Positions 1-8,075 of a stretch of 33,937 nucleotides of DNA are shown here, piece by piece; the stretch's first letter is position 1, and each line of letters opens with the position of its first letter. Location of the stretch: positions 1 through 33,937 of the forward strand of contig QKCL01000042.1 of NCBI GenBank assembly GCA_003246895.1. The letters are read 5' to 3'. The translations under genes and the position numbers were made by a program. The stretch is from Spirochaetota bacterium (GTDB taxonomy: Bacteria; Spirochaetota; UBA4802; UBA5550). The notes beneath the pieces are model-generated. The model was given only the letters and a program-made list of their open reading frames with translations, searched no databases and had not been told where the DNA came from.

Positions 1-69
1 AAAGAGTATTGTTATATAAAGTCATTTCTGATTAAATCCGTTAATAAACGAAAGAGGTATTTTTTCTTT

Positions 70-1278
70 ATGGCCACTGAATATGAAAGTGAAAAACTTG
101 TGCATGTAGAACTGGATGCTGGTTCCTTAAATAGCTCATTTAACGGAGATGATATAAATCTGCTGCGTGAAAAGACATTTAATAAGGAGCTGGGACAGCT
201 CATTGGCCAGATATTCAAGAATGAAGAGAAAAACCGTGTAGATCATGAAGATCCTTTGAATGAAACTGATGCCGGAGTAAATGAATTAACCGGAACAGCA
301 GATGTTTCTATTCCAAAGGAGGAGCTTCTTTTAGAGATTGAAAAACTTATCTACGAATATAAGTTTTCAGATTATGTTACCGCCATGGGTGCCTTTAATC
401 CGTTTCATGAAGATATAAATGTATATGATGATATCGATGACCTTGAATCATATCTGACAGTTTCCTTAAAACAGTGCGGATTTGATAGTTACAGTATTTT
501 AAAATTCAGCGTGGATGATTCTGCATTCAGGCCTCACTTCTCAACTTTTGATGAGACCTTTAATCAAAATATTTGCATAGGGATCAGGGATAAAATATTT
601 AAAAGAATAAACGCTTCATCAACAGGTTGTATTATCTTAAAGAACGAAATAGAAGCAAATTCATTTCTTTTTAAGCAGTACATGTATAATGCAGGTAATT
701 ATTATTTTGTAAAACTTTCATCATTATACGGAAACAGGGAATGTGAAATTTTTAAATCCCGAACTCTTGAACTTACAGATTTTTCTGAATTTCTTTCTCC
801 AGTTCTTGCAATTTTAATCCCTGAGGACATGGATGTGACGGAGAAGGAGATCCATGAGAGGCTTCTTAACTATTCATCTCTGCCAGTATCAATATATATG
901 TTAAGAGAAAGGATGTATATGGATCTGCAGGGGTATCCCTATGACACAATACTGAGGATGATTGATCTTTTTGCAAGGTTTTTTGTTGCGGAAGATATGT
1001 TCTGTATAATTCTTTCTTTGCACGATTTTTCATTGAAGGAAAACTTGTTTCTGTTTAAATACCTGCTTTCTAAAATAAAAAACATGCTCATTGGCAGCTC
1101 CATCATTATCAGGGCATCCATTGACAGGGTTATTATTCTGCCAAGAAACGGTGAGTTCGAAGAGATAAGTAAAGTCATAGATGAGTTCAGTCTGATAAAC
1201 GGTGACCTGGTAGAATACTATACTCTTGAAGAGCCGGAAAAATTCAGGAAATTTGACCTTATCAGATTCTTTGCCTGA
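70..1278 (+). CDS. Unrecognised 402-aa protein, possibly a degenerate GGDEF-like fold at the C-terminus
   Basis: I do not recognise this protein. It has no signal peptide or membrane segment, so it is probably cytoplasmic. Residues 1-85 are acidic and low in complexity, like a linker. Residues about 90-260 look like a mixed alpha/beta domain. Residues about 308-372 start with a hydrophobic strand (MFCIILSL), continue through a helix and end in paired strands (IIIRASIDRVIILP). That order resembles a GGDEF domain in which the GGDEF signature is absent; this is inference only. The ATG at 70 follows a Shine-Dalgarno AAAGAGG at 51-57. The gene stands apart from the following porin gene, which has its own promoter candidate. 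A similar pattern occurs in the minus-strand protein at 31781-32722. Confidence 0.75.
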   Translation: MATEYESEKLVHVELDAGSLNSSFNGDDINLLREKTFNKELGQLIGQIFKNEEKNRVDHEDPLNETDAGVNELTGTADVSIPKEELLLEIEKLIYEYKFSDYVTAMGAFNPFHEDINVYDDIDDLESYLTVSLKQCGFDSYSILKFSVDDSAFRPHFSTFDETFNQNICIGIRDKIFKRINASSTGCIILKNEIEANSFLFKQYMYNAGNYYFVKLSSLYGNRECEIFKSRTLELTDFSEFLSPVLAILIPEDMDVTEKEIHERLLNYSSLPVSIYMLRERMYMDLQGYPYDTILRMIDLFARFFVAEDMFCIILSLHDFSLKENLFLFKYLLSKIKNMLIGSSIIIRASIDRVIILPRNGEFEEISKVIDEFSLINGDLVEYYTLEEPEKFRKFDLIRFFA

Positions 1279-1309
1279 TGTACCATTGTTCTTTGCTGAA
1301 ATATATTAC

Positions 1310-1338
1310 TTGCATTTAACTCTCCAAAATAATATATT
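1310..1338 (+). promoter_or_regulatory. Sigma70-type promoter candidate for the PorV-like gene
   Basis: TTGCAT at 1310-1315 is separated by 17 bases from TATATT at 1333-1338. It lies in the 87-base gap before the ATG at 1366. The spacing is ideal and both boxes are near consensus, but the local sequence is AT-rich, so chance matches are possible. Confidence 0.45.
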
Positions 1339-1365
1339 AATTAAAAATGATAAATTAGAGAAAGT

Positions 1366-2568
1366 ATGCACAAATTTGTAATTATTTTGTTTTCAGGACT
1401 GTTGTTCTTTTTTCCGGTTCATCTTCGGGCGGAAGGTTCTATTGGTGTATCAGGTGCAGATTTTCTCGAGCTTGGTGTTGGTAGCCGTCCACTTGGAATG
1501 GGGGAGGCATTTACCGCACAAACAGATGATATTAATTCGATATACTACAATCCGGCAGGTATTGCCTCAATAAAATTTCCTCTTTTATCGATTGTGCACC
1601 AGGAGCTTATTCTTGATTCCAGATATGAAAATATAAGCCTTGCCCATCCTCTTTATGGCGGAAAATTTGCAGTTTCGAACTCATTTTTCTGGGTACCGCA
1701 GTTTGATAAAGTAGATATTGACGGTAATAATGACGGCAAGGTGCAGTTCTATAACGGCGTCCTCACAACAGCATACGCATACGATCTCGGACCGTTGTAT
1801 GTGGGAGGTTCATTAAAGTATATCTACCAGAAAATTGACACATTGTTCGTATCTTCATTTGCAATGGATCTGGGGGTTTTAAAGGGGCTGTACCTCTATT
1901 CTCCCTTTGACAGCCCCACACGGAACTTCCACATGGGAATGTCTCTTCTTAACATCGGTACAAAGGCAAAGGATGACCCTCTGCCGAGAATGCTCCGGAT
2001 GGGGGTCTCCTACAAACCTACACACTGGCTGGGAATAAATGTCGATGCCACTGAAAATTTCATAAACTCTTCGGATTTATATGACTTCACCTATCTATTT
2101 GAGGAGAGTTTCAGGGTTAATACCGGTTTTGAACTGAACTATCTTGAACTTGTATACCTGCGCGGCGGATGGAAATTTAATGACGCAGGAACCTATTCTG
2201 TGGGAATGGGATTTAACTACTCAATAGGGGATGTAGCATTTTCCGTGGATTCTTCCTATTCAGATAACGGAGTTTTCGGGCCTACATATTCCTTCAATGT
2301 GACCTTCAAGCTTATTCCGAAGGTTATTACCGTGGAGGACAGGATAAAGGCAGAATCTCACTATAAAAAAGGAATAAAGCATTTTGTTGCTGATGATCTT
2401 GACTCAGCCATTGAAGAGTTTAATATTACAAAGGATTATAATCCATATCACAAAAACATTGACAGAAAAATAAAGGATCTTAATGAAATTAAGGAACTGA
2501 GAAAGAAAAACAAGGAACTTGATAATGAAATTAAAAAGGATGAATTCCAGGACCTTTACTTCCAATAG
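1366..2568 (+). CDS. PorV/PorQ (UPF0164)-type outer-membrane beta-barrel with a helical C-terminal tail
   Basis: The first 22 residues form a Sec signal peptide with a long hydrophobic core ending LRA. The mature protein begins with the family hallmark: LGVGSRPLGMGEAFTA, then a YYNPAGIA motif about 25 residues later. Alternating strands follow to about residue 320, as in the PorV/PorQ/UPF0164 barrels. The last 75 residues differ: residues about 328-365 look like one TPR-type helical pair (AESHYKKGIKHF, then LDSAIEEFN) and the end is a charged helix rich in Lys and Glu. This tail should lie in the periplasm or form a soluble arm. The function is probably outer-membrane transport or assembly; the substrate is unknown. 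The 3' end overlaps the rph start by about 44 bases, which suggests translational coupling. Confidence 0.8.
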   Translation: MHKFVIILFSGLLFFFPVHLRAEGSIGVSGADFLELGVGSRPLGMGEAFTAQTDDINSIYYNPAGIASIKFPLLSIVHQELILDSRYENISLAHPLYGGKFAVSNSFFWVPQFDKVDIDGNNDGKVQFYNGVLTTAYAYDLGPLYVGGSLKYIYQKIDTLFVSSFAMDLGVLKGLYLYSPFDSPTRNFHMGMSLLNIGTKAKDDPLPRMLRMGVSYKPTHWLGINVDATENFINSSDLYDFTYLFEESFRVNTGFELNYLELVYLRGGWKFNDAGTYSVGMGFNYSIGDVAFSVDSSYSDNGVFGPTYSFNVTFKLIPKVITVEDRIKAESHYKKGIKHFVADDLDSAIEEFNITKDYNPYHKNIDRKIKDLNEIKELRKKNKELDNEIKKDEFQDLYFQ

Positions 2569-3235
2569 AGAAATAAGTGTAATACCCGATTTCTGCCCCA
2601 ATGCCGCAGGCTCAGTACTTTTTTCAACAGGTAATACAAGAGTTATATGTGCAGCAACATTATCTACAGATGTGCCGCCCTATGCAGAAAAGGACGGTAC
2701 AGGATGGCTCAGTGCGGAATATACAATGCTTCCGTACTCGACACAGACAAGGAAGCCCCGGGAATTTAAGAAGAGAGATGGGCGGTCTGTTGAAATTCAG
2801 CGTTTAATAGGTAGGTCTCTCCGTGCCGGTATTGACCTGTCAAAAATTCCGGGATATTCCATTGCCATAGACTGTGATGTCCTTCAGGCTGACGGAGGGA
2901 CAAGAACTGCATCAATCACGGGGGGATTTCTGGCCATGAAAATGGCAGTGGATAAAATGCTGAAGGAGAAGCTCATCGCCGAGAATCCTCTCCTTCCAAA
3001 TGTAGCCGCTGTTTCTGTTGGAATTGTTGATGGTGAAATACTTCTGGATCTTGATTACAGTGAGGACTCAAGGGCTGAAGTGGACATGAATGTTGTAATG
3101 AATTCACAGGGCAAGCTCATTGAAGTTCAGGGAACCGGGGAATCTTCGGTTTTTTCCATTGAAGAGCTCAACAGCATGATCGAAACAGCAAAATCAGGAA
3201 TAGAAAAACTCATTTCTGTCCAGAACATGTACTGA
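2525..3235 (+). CDS. rph: Ribonuclease PH
   Basis: RNase PH is a phosphorolytic 3'-to-5' exoribonuclease that trims the 3' ends of tRNA precursors. It is a single RNase PH domain of 236 residues, the usual family length. Visible motifs are the arginine-rich segment GRSVEIQRLIGRSLRAGID, the phosphate-binding Thr126-Arg127 in GGTRTAS and the acidic active-site segment DSRAEVD at 181-187. The start is uncertain. TTG 2519, ATG 2525 and ATG 2540 are in frame. I chose 2525 because AAGGA at 2512-2516 sits eight bases upstream. The N-terminus is shorter than the common MRPDGR form. The gene starts inside the PorV-like gene. The usual partner rdgB does not follow. Confidence 0.93.
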   Translation: MKLKRMNSRTFTSNREISVIPDFCPNAAGSVLFSTGNTRVICAATLSTDVPPYAEKDGTGWLSAEYTMLPYSTQTRKPREFKKRDGRSVEIQRLIGRSLRAGIDLSKIPGYSIAIDCDVLQADGGTRTASITGGFLAMKMAVDKMLKEKLIAENPLLPNVAAVSVGIVDGEILLDLDYSEDSRAEVDMNVVMNSQGKLIEVQGTGESSVFSIEELNSMIETAKSGIEKLISVQNMY

Positions 3236-3326
3236 TTCATTTCCCCTGTCAAATTACAGGCTAAATATTACATAATTATGAGCTTCTGGCCGATATAAAA
3301 AAGAAAACGGGCCATAATCAGGTAAT

Positions 3327-4061
3327 ATGAGAATTATAAGAACCAGCATTTTTTCACTTATTCTTTTGATGAATTTAAATTCAGCATTTGCACAGGGGAA
3401 GCAGACAACTGCCATTGATACTCCCACAGCCTTTACAATCGCCAGAGGGACATACAAGTTCTCTTTCCTGGCCTATGATATGGGCGGGGTTGAATTTAAA
3501 ACCTATCTGGGGCTCCATGATATTGTTTATCTGGGGGTATCTCTTGATGTTCAGCACGCAATAGGCAAGGAGGAGGCGAAATTCAATATTCCCGGTGCAA
3601 TCGGCAAGCTGAAGATTACCGACGGAAATGAGTATCTTCCCATCTCTATTGCTATTGGTTATGATTCTTTCTATATCGGCAACGAGGGGCTTGAGAAGAA
3701 TGAGAGTAATGTTCTCAATGAGATGATCTACGGCCCCTTTCTTGTGTTCACAGGTTCAATATACCTCTTTGATTCCGAGCAGTACCTGAGTGTGGGGATA
3801 CGAACTCCCACCCAGCCCTACTATAAACCTGATAATACATCATATTTTGCGTCCCTTGACATTCCGCTTGGTGAATTCTTCCGTTTCCTCCTTGAAACAG
3901 AGAGAATCTACTGGAATTTCAGGGATAATGATGACTGGCTCTACAATGTTGGCCTGAAGTATAACTATTTCGACCAGATAAACTTCACTGTGGGGGTAAT
4001 TTTTCAGGAGGATGAAAGGCCCAACAGGGTTTTCAGACTTGAATACCATTCACAATTTTAA
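3327..4061 (+). CDS. Exported protein, probable small outer-membrane beta-barrel
   Basis: The 244-residue protein starts with a clear signal peptide of about 22 residues ending SAFA before QGKQ. The rest is a run of amphipathic strands rich in Tyr, Phe, Gly and Asp, and it ends in phenylalanine (EYHSQF). A terminal aromatic residue is the usual recognition signal of BamA-inserted barrels. The length would suit 8-12 strands. I do not recognise a named family. It starts 91 bases after rph and ends 58 bases before hflX, so it may belong to the same transcript. A Shine-Dalgarno-like AGG at 3320-3322 precedes the ATG. Confidence 0.75.
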   Translation: MRIIRTSIFSLILLMNLNSAFAQGKQTTAIDTPTAFTIARGTYKFSFLAYDMGGVEFKTYLGLHDIVYLGVSLDVQHAIGKEEAKFNIPGAIGKLKITDGNEYLPISIAIGYDSFYIGNEGLEKNESNVLNEMIYGPFLVFTGSIYLFDSEQYLSVGIRTPTQPYYKPDNTSYFASLDIPLGEFFRFLLETERIYWNFRDNDDWLYNVGLKYNYFDQINFTVGVIFQEDERPNRVFRLEYHSQF

Positions 4062-4078
4062 TTTCTTGACCCTTGAGG

Positions 4079-4111
4079 CTGATTATTGTCAGATATGTAA
4101 AAAATAATCAG
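4079..4111 (+). promoter_or_regulatory. Inverted repeat in the hflX leader that would pair over the ribosome-binding site
   Basis: CTGATTATT at 4079-4087 is complementary to AATAATCAG at 4103-4111, with a 15-base loop. The right arm includes the first two bases of the AGG at 4110-4112, the only Shine-Dalgarno-like element before the ATG at 4120. A folded leader could therefore reduce hflX translation. The stem is AT-rich and weak, so a thermosensor-like or purely accidental origin are both possible. Confidence 0.3.
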
Positions 4112-4119
4112 GTTATTTA

Positions 4120-5241
4120 ATGGACGCATCGGTTAACAGAATACAATCCTCCAGGGATGAGAGAGCTCTTCTCATCGCAATCAGGAGCCACAACAGGAAA
4201 AGTGAAGAAGTTGAGTACTCACTTGAGGAACTTAAACTTCTGGTCAATACGGCGGGAGCTGTAATTGTAGATTCAGTGACAGTGAGAAGGGAAAGTCTGG
4301 ACGCTGCATTTATTGTTGGAAAGGGGTATGTCGATACTCTCCTTCAATTCATAGAGGAAAATGAAGTAAAACTCATCGTCTTTGATCTTAATGATATTAG
4401 GCCTGCACAGATCAGGAACCTTGAGGACAGGCTCAAATGCCGCGTCATAGGGCGTAATGAGGTAATTCTTGATATATTTGCCAGGAGAGCCAGAAGTTCA
4501 GAGGCGAAAATTCAGGTTGAGCTGGCCCAGCTGAAGTACATTCTTCCAAGGCTGAAGGGGCTCGGCGGTGTTCTCTCCCGTCTGGGAGGAGGTATCGGTA
4601 CCCGTGGCCCCGGAGAGAAGATGCTCGAAACAGACAGACGGCACATTCTCAGAAGAATATCAACCCTGAGCCAGAAACTTAAAAAATATGAGCAGCACAG
4701 GGAGAGGACTAGAAATTCCAGAAAGAGTGAGGCCCTTGGAGCTGTTGTGGGATATACAAATGCGGGTAAATCCACACTGATAAATCTCCTTGCAAAGGAT
4801 GATCTTTTTGTGGAGGACAGGCTCTTTGCCACTCTTGATTCATATACGAGAATCGTTTATCTCAATCCACTGCAGAAAACACTTCTGACAGATACTGTCG
4901 GTTTTATACAGAATCTTCCGGCCAATCTTATCGAATCATTCAGGTCGACACTTGAAGATATTGAAAATGCCGATTATATAGTCCACGTAGTAGACATAAA
5001 CGCCCTTGATCTGGAGCGCAATATTGAAACCGTTGAAAAAGAATTGAACAGCCTGAATATAGAGAATAAGCCGGTTATAATGTTTTTCAACAAAACTGAC
5101 GGGTCAGATGAACAGAAAATAAATATTGTAAAACTAAAATATCCGGGTGCTTTGTGCGGTTCGGCCCTGACAAATACAGGTATTCAGGACCTGAAAGACC
5201 GCATAGGCTTTCTGGTTGATAAAACCTATATCAATAACTGA
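4120..5241 (+). CDS. hflX: Ribosome-associated GTPase HflX
   Basis: HflX is a GTPase that binds the 50S subunit and splits stalled ribosomes under stress. At 373 residues the protein has the N-terminal HflX domain with the conserved segment KIQVELAQLKY and the glycine-rich GGVLSRLGGGIGTRGPGE, followed by a helical linker. The GTPase domain has the P-loop GYTNAGKS at 211-218, G3 DTVG starting at Asp258 and G4 NKTD at 324-327. The C-terminal extension is short. It lies 58 bases after a beta-barrel gene; the leader contains a possible SD-masking hairpin. The next gene, secA, has its own promoter. Confidence 0.95.
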   Translation: MDASVNRIQSSRDERALLIAIRSHNRKSEEVEYSLEELKLLVNTAGAVIVDSVTVRRESLDAAFIVGKGYVDTLLQFIEENEVKLIVFDLNDIRPAQIRNLEDRLKCRVIGRNEVILDIFARRARSSEAKIQVELAQLKYILPRLKGLGGVLSRLGGGIGTRGPGEKMLETDRRHILRRISTLSQKLKKYEQHRERTRNSRKSEALGAVVGYTNAGKSTLINLLAKDDLFVEDRLFATLDSYTRIVYLNPLQKTLLTDTVGFIQNLPANLIESFRSTLEDIENADYIVHVVDINALDLERNIETVEKELNSLNIENKPVIMFFNKTDGSDEQKINIVKLKYPGALCGSALTNTGIQDLKDRIGFLVDKTYINN

Positions 5242-5309
5242 CTGTAAATAAATAAATTCTTGATATATTCTTAAGCTGCATTGAATATGTTCAGAAGATC
5301 ATGGAATTA

Positions 5310-5318
5310 TGATATAAT
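5310..5318 (+). promoter_or_regulatory. Extended -10 promoter of secA
   Basis: TGATATAAT at 5310-5318 is a perfect TGnTATAAT extended -10 element, 31 bases before the secA ATG. No good -35 hexamer sits at the right distance; TTGAAT at 5281-5286 is too far away. Extended -10 promoters often work without a -35. A strong AAGGAAA Shine-Dalgarno follows just before the start codon. Confidence 0.6.
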
Positions 5319-5349
5319 TAGACAATAATAATAATCCGAAGGAAATCTG

Positions 5350-8073
5350 ATGTTAGAAAAAGTATTAAATACCGTTTTCGGTACAAAACCGGAAAGGGAC
5401 AGGAAAAAGCTGCAGCCCTATGCTCAAAAGATTAATGCCCTTGAAGGGGAAATTAAAAAACTTTCAAATGACGAGATGAGGGCCAAAACCGCAGAATTCA
5501 GAACCAGAATAGAAAAAGGGGAAAGCCTTGATTCAGTCATGCCTGAGGCATTCGCACTGGTGCGTGAAGCTGCAGTAAGAACTCTTGGCATGAGACATTT
5601 TGATGTTCAGCTTATGGGAGGAGTTGTTCTTCACCAGGGGCAGATCGCAGAGATGAAAACCGGAGAGGGTAAGACACTTGTTGCAACTCTTCCTGTATAC
5701 CTTAATGCAATTTCAGGCCGGGGAGTCCATGTTGTTACTGTAAACGATTATCTTGCCAAAAGGGACGCTGAGTGGATGTCTCCTATATATAAATTTCTCG
5801 GCCTTTCAGTGGGGATCATTCAGCACGATATGGAACCCCATGCAAGACAGAGTGCATATGCATGTGATATAACCTATGGTACAAACAATGAATTCGGTTT
5901 TGACTATCTCCGTGATAACATGGTTGAACACAAGAGCCTTAAAGTACAGAGGGAACTCAATTACTGTATAGTTGATGAGGTGGACTCAATCCTCATAGAT
6001 GAGGCAAGAACACCGCTCATTATTTCCGGTTCTGTTGAGGAATCAACAAAGAAATATTTTGAGATAAACAAGCTCATACCAAGGCTTCGTGAAGGTATTG
6101 ACTATGAGGTGAAGGAGAAGGACAAAAATGCTCTCCTCACAGAAGAGGGAGTTTCTCATATTGAGAAACTCCTGAAAATTGATAATCTCTACGATAACAA
6201 TCACATAGAGATGGTTCATCATATCAATCAGGCTCTTAAGGCACATACAGTTTTCCATGCAGATATAGATTATATTGTAAAAGACGGCCAGGTAATCATT
6301 GTAGATGAATTCACAGGACGACTTATGCCGGGAAGGCGCTTCAGTGACGGACTGCATCAGGCCCTTGAAGCAAAGGAAAATGTTACAATAGCACGTGAAA
6401 GCCAGACACTGGCTTCAATTACATTTCAGAACTATTTCAGAATGTACAATAAACTATCCGGAATGACCGGTACAGCGGAAACAGAATCCGTTGAATTTAA
6501 AAAGATTTATGATCTTGATGTTGCGGTTATTCCTACAAACAAGGATATGAGGCGGAAGGATCACCCGGATAAGGTCTACAAGACTGAAAAGGAAAAGTTT
6601 GATGCAATAGCGCAGGAGATAAAGGAATACAGTGCCACTGGACGTCCTGTCCTTGTTGGAACTGTTTCGATTGAGAAATCCGAAAAAATATCAAACATGC
6701 TTAAAAACAAGGGCGTTATACATAATGTTCTAAATGCCAAGTATCATGAAAGGGAAGCACAGATCGTTGCGGATGCGGGTGAGCCGGGTGCAGTTACAAT
6801 TGCAACCAATATGGCGGGCCGGGGTACAGACATCGTTCTCGGCGGCCACAAGAAATTTATTGATACAATGGACAAGTATGTTCCTGCCCATGACTTCAAG
6901 TTATGGGAAGAATTTAAACTTGCCATAGTAATGTCAGAGTTTGACAGAGCGGCAGAACTTGCGGAAAAGATGGAAGGCAAGGATCAGAAAACTGCAGATG
7001 AAATCGTTAAAAAAGGGCGGGAATGGATTGAAAGTCATAACCGGGTTCTTGAAGCGGGAGGTCTGCATATTCTCGGTACAGAAAGACACGAATCAAGGCG
7101 TATAGATAATCAGCTCCGCGGACGTTCGGGACGTCAGGGCGATATGGGGTCATCAAGATTTTTCCTTTCACTCGACGATGATCTCATGCGTCTTTTCGGC
7201 TCTGAAAGAATAAAGAGTGTAATGGACAGGCTCGGCATGGAAGAGGGGCAGGAGATTGAAAGCCCCATGGTATCACGGGCAATTGCAGGCGCCCAGAAAC
7301 GAGTTGAAGGGCGTAACTTCGAGATAAGAAAGCATCTCCTTGAATATGATGATGTAATGAATTCACAGAGAGAGTTCATCTACAAGGAGAGAAATGATAT
7401 CCTTGAAGGTGTTGATATTTCAGATAAAATCAAACAGTATTTTCACGATGTGGTAAACGGAAGAATTGAACAGTTCACCATGGGGGAAAGGCATCCTGAC
7501 CAGTGGGATATAAGCGGTATACATGACTGGCTTAGACAGAAGTTTCTTGTTGAAATTGACGAGGAGTCAGTGAACCCCTTTGAAATGTCATATGATGAAT
7601 ATGTTGATGCGGTAGCCGAGGCCCTTATTGCTGTCTATAACAGCAAGGAGGAGGATACAAGCCCGGAAGATATGAGGATAATAGAAAGACTTATATCGCT
7701 TCAGGTCATAGACAACAAATGGCGTGAACACCTGCTTGAGATGGACAGGCTCCGTGAGGGGATATGGACTGTTGGGTATGGAGAAAAAAATCCGCTTGTT
7801 GAATACAAGATTGAAGGTTCCAGGCTTTTTAATGAAATGCTTGGTGTCTTGAAAGAAGATATTATTGAGTATATGATGAAGGTAGAGTTTGAGAGAGTAT
7901 CTCAGGTAATACCGCATGATTATATTCCTGTGGGAGACGAATATCACCAGGAGTTTGAGCAGTTCGGTAACGGAGGCATTCCCATGTCTCTTGGGGCACA
8001 CGATGATAAATCTTCATCAAGGGCAACTGAGGGTGGAGTAAAGAGGAAGAAGACAAGAAGAAGCAGGAGATAA
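5350..8073 (+). CDS. secA: Preprotein translocase ATPase SecA
   Basis: SecA is the motor that pushes unfolded preproteins through SecYEG. The 907-residue protein shows the ordinary domain order: helicase domain 1 with Walker A MKTGEGKT at 102-109 and Walker B DEVD from residue 209, the preprotein cross-linking domain, helicase domain 2 with NMAGRGTDI and QLRGRSGRQGD, then the wing and scaffold domains. The C-terminus lacks the usual zinc-binding CxCxSGxxxxxCH segment. It ends instead in a lysine- and arginine-rich tail. It has a strong Shine-Dalgarno and its own extended -10 promoter. The downstream mutase gene starts two bases after the stop, so the two are co-transcribed. Confidence 0.98.
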   Translation: MLEKVLNTVFGTKPERDRKKLQPYAQKINALEGEIKKLSNDEMRAKTAEFRTRIEKGESLDSVMPEAFALVREAAVRTLGMRHFDVQLMGGVVLHQGQIAEMKTGEGKTLVATLPVYLNAISGRGVHVVTVNDYLAKRDAEWMSPIYKFLGLSVGIIQHDMEPHARQSAYACDITYGTNNEFGFDYLRDNMVEHKSLKVQRELNYCIVDEVDSILIDEARTPLIISGSVEESTKKYFEINKLIPRLREGIDYEVKEKDKNALLTEEGVSHIEKLLKIDNLYDNNHIEMVHHINQALKAHTVFHADIDYIVKDGQVIIVDEFTGRLMPGRRFSDGLHQALEAKENVTIARESQTLASITFQNYFRMYNKLSGMTGTAETESVEFKKIYDLDVAVIPTNKDMRRKDHPDKVYKTEKEKFDAIAQEIKEYSATGRPVLVGTVSIEKSEKISNMLKNKGVIHNVLNAKYHEREAQIVADAGEPGAVTIATNMAGRGTDIVLGGHKKFIDTMDKYVPAHDFKLWEEFKLAIVMSEFDRAAELAEKMEGKDQKTADEIVKKGREWIESHNRVLEAGGLHILGTERHESRRIDNQLRGRSGRQGDMGSSRFFLSLDDDLMRLFGSERIKSVMDRLGMEEGQEIESPMVSRAIAGAQKRVEGRNFEIRKHLLEYDDVMNSQREFIYKERNDILEGVDISDKIKQYFHDVVNGRIEQFTMGERHPDQWDISGIHDWLRQKFLVEIDEESVNPFEMSYDEYVDAVAEALIAVYNSKEEDTSPEDMRIIERLISLQVIDNKWREHLLEMDRLREGIWTVGYGEKNPLVEYKIEGSRLFNEMLGVLKEDIIEYMMKVEFERVSQVIPHDYIPVGDEYHQEFEQFGNGGIPMSLGAHDDKSSSRATEGGVKRKKTRRSRR

Positions 8074-8075
8074 AC

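Noticed and set aside
3236-3326. Possible terminator after rph formed by CCTGT and ACAGG
   Set aside because: The stem is only five pairs and no T-run follows, so it is unlikely to end transcription.
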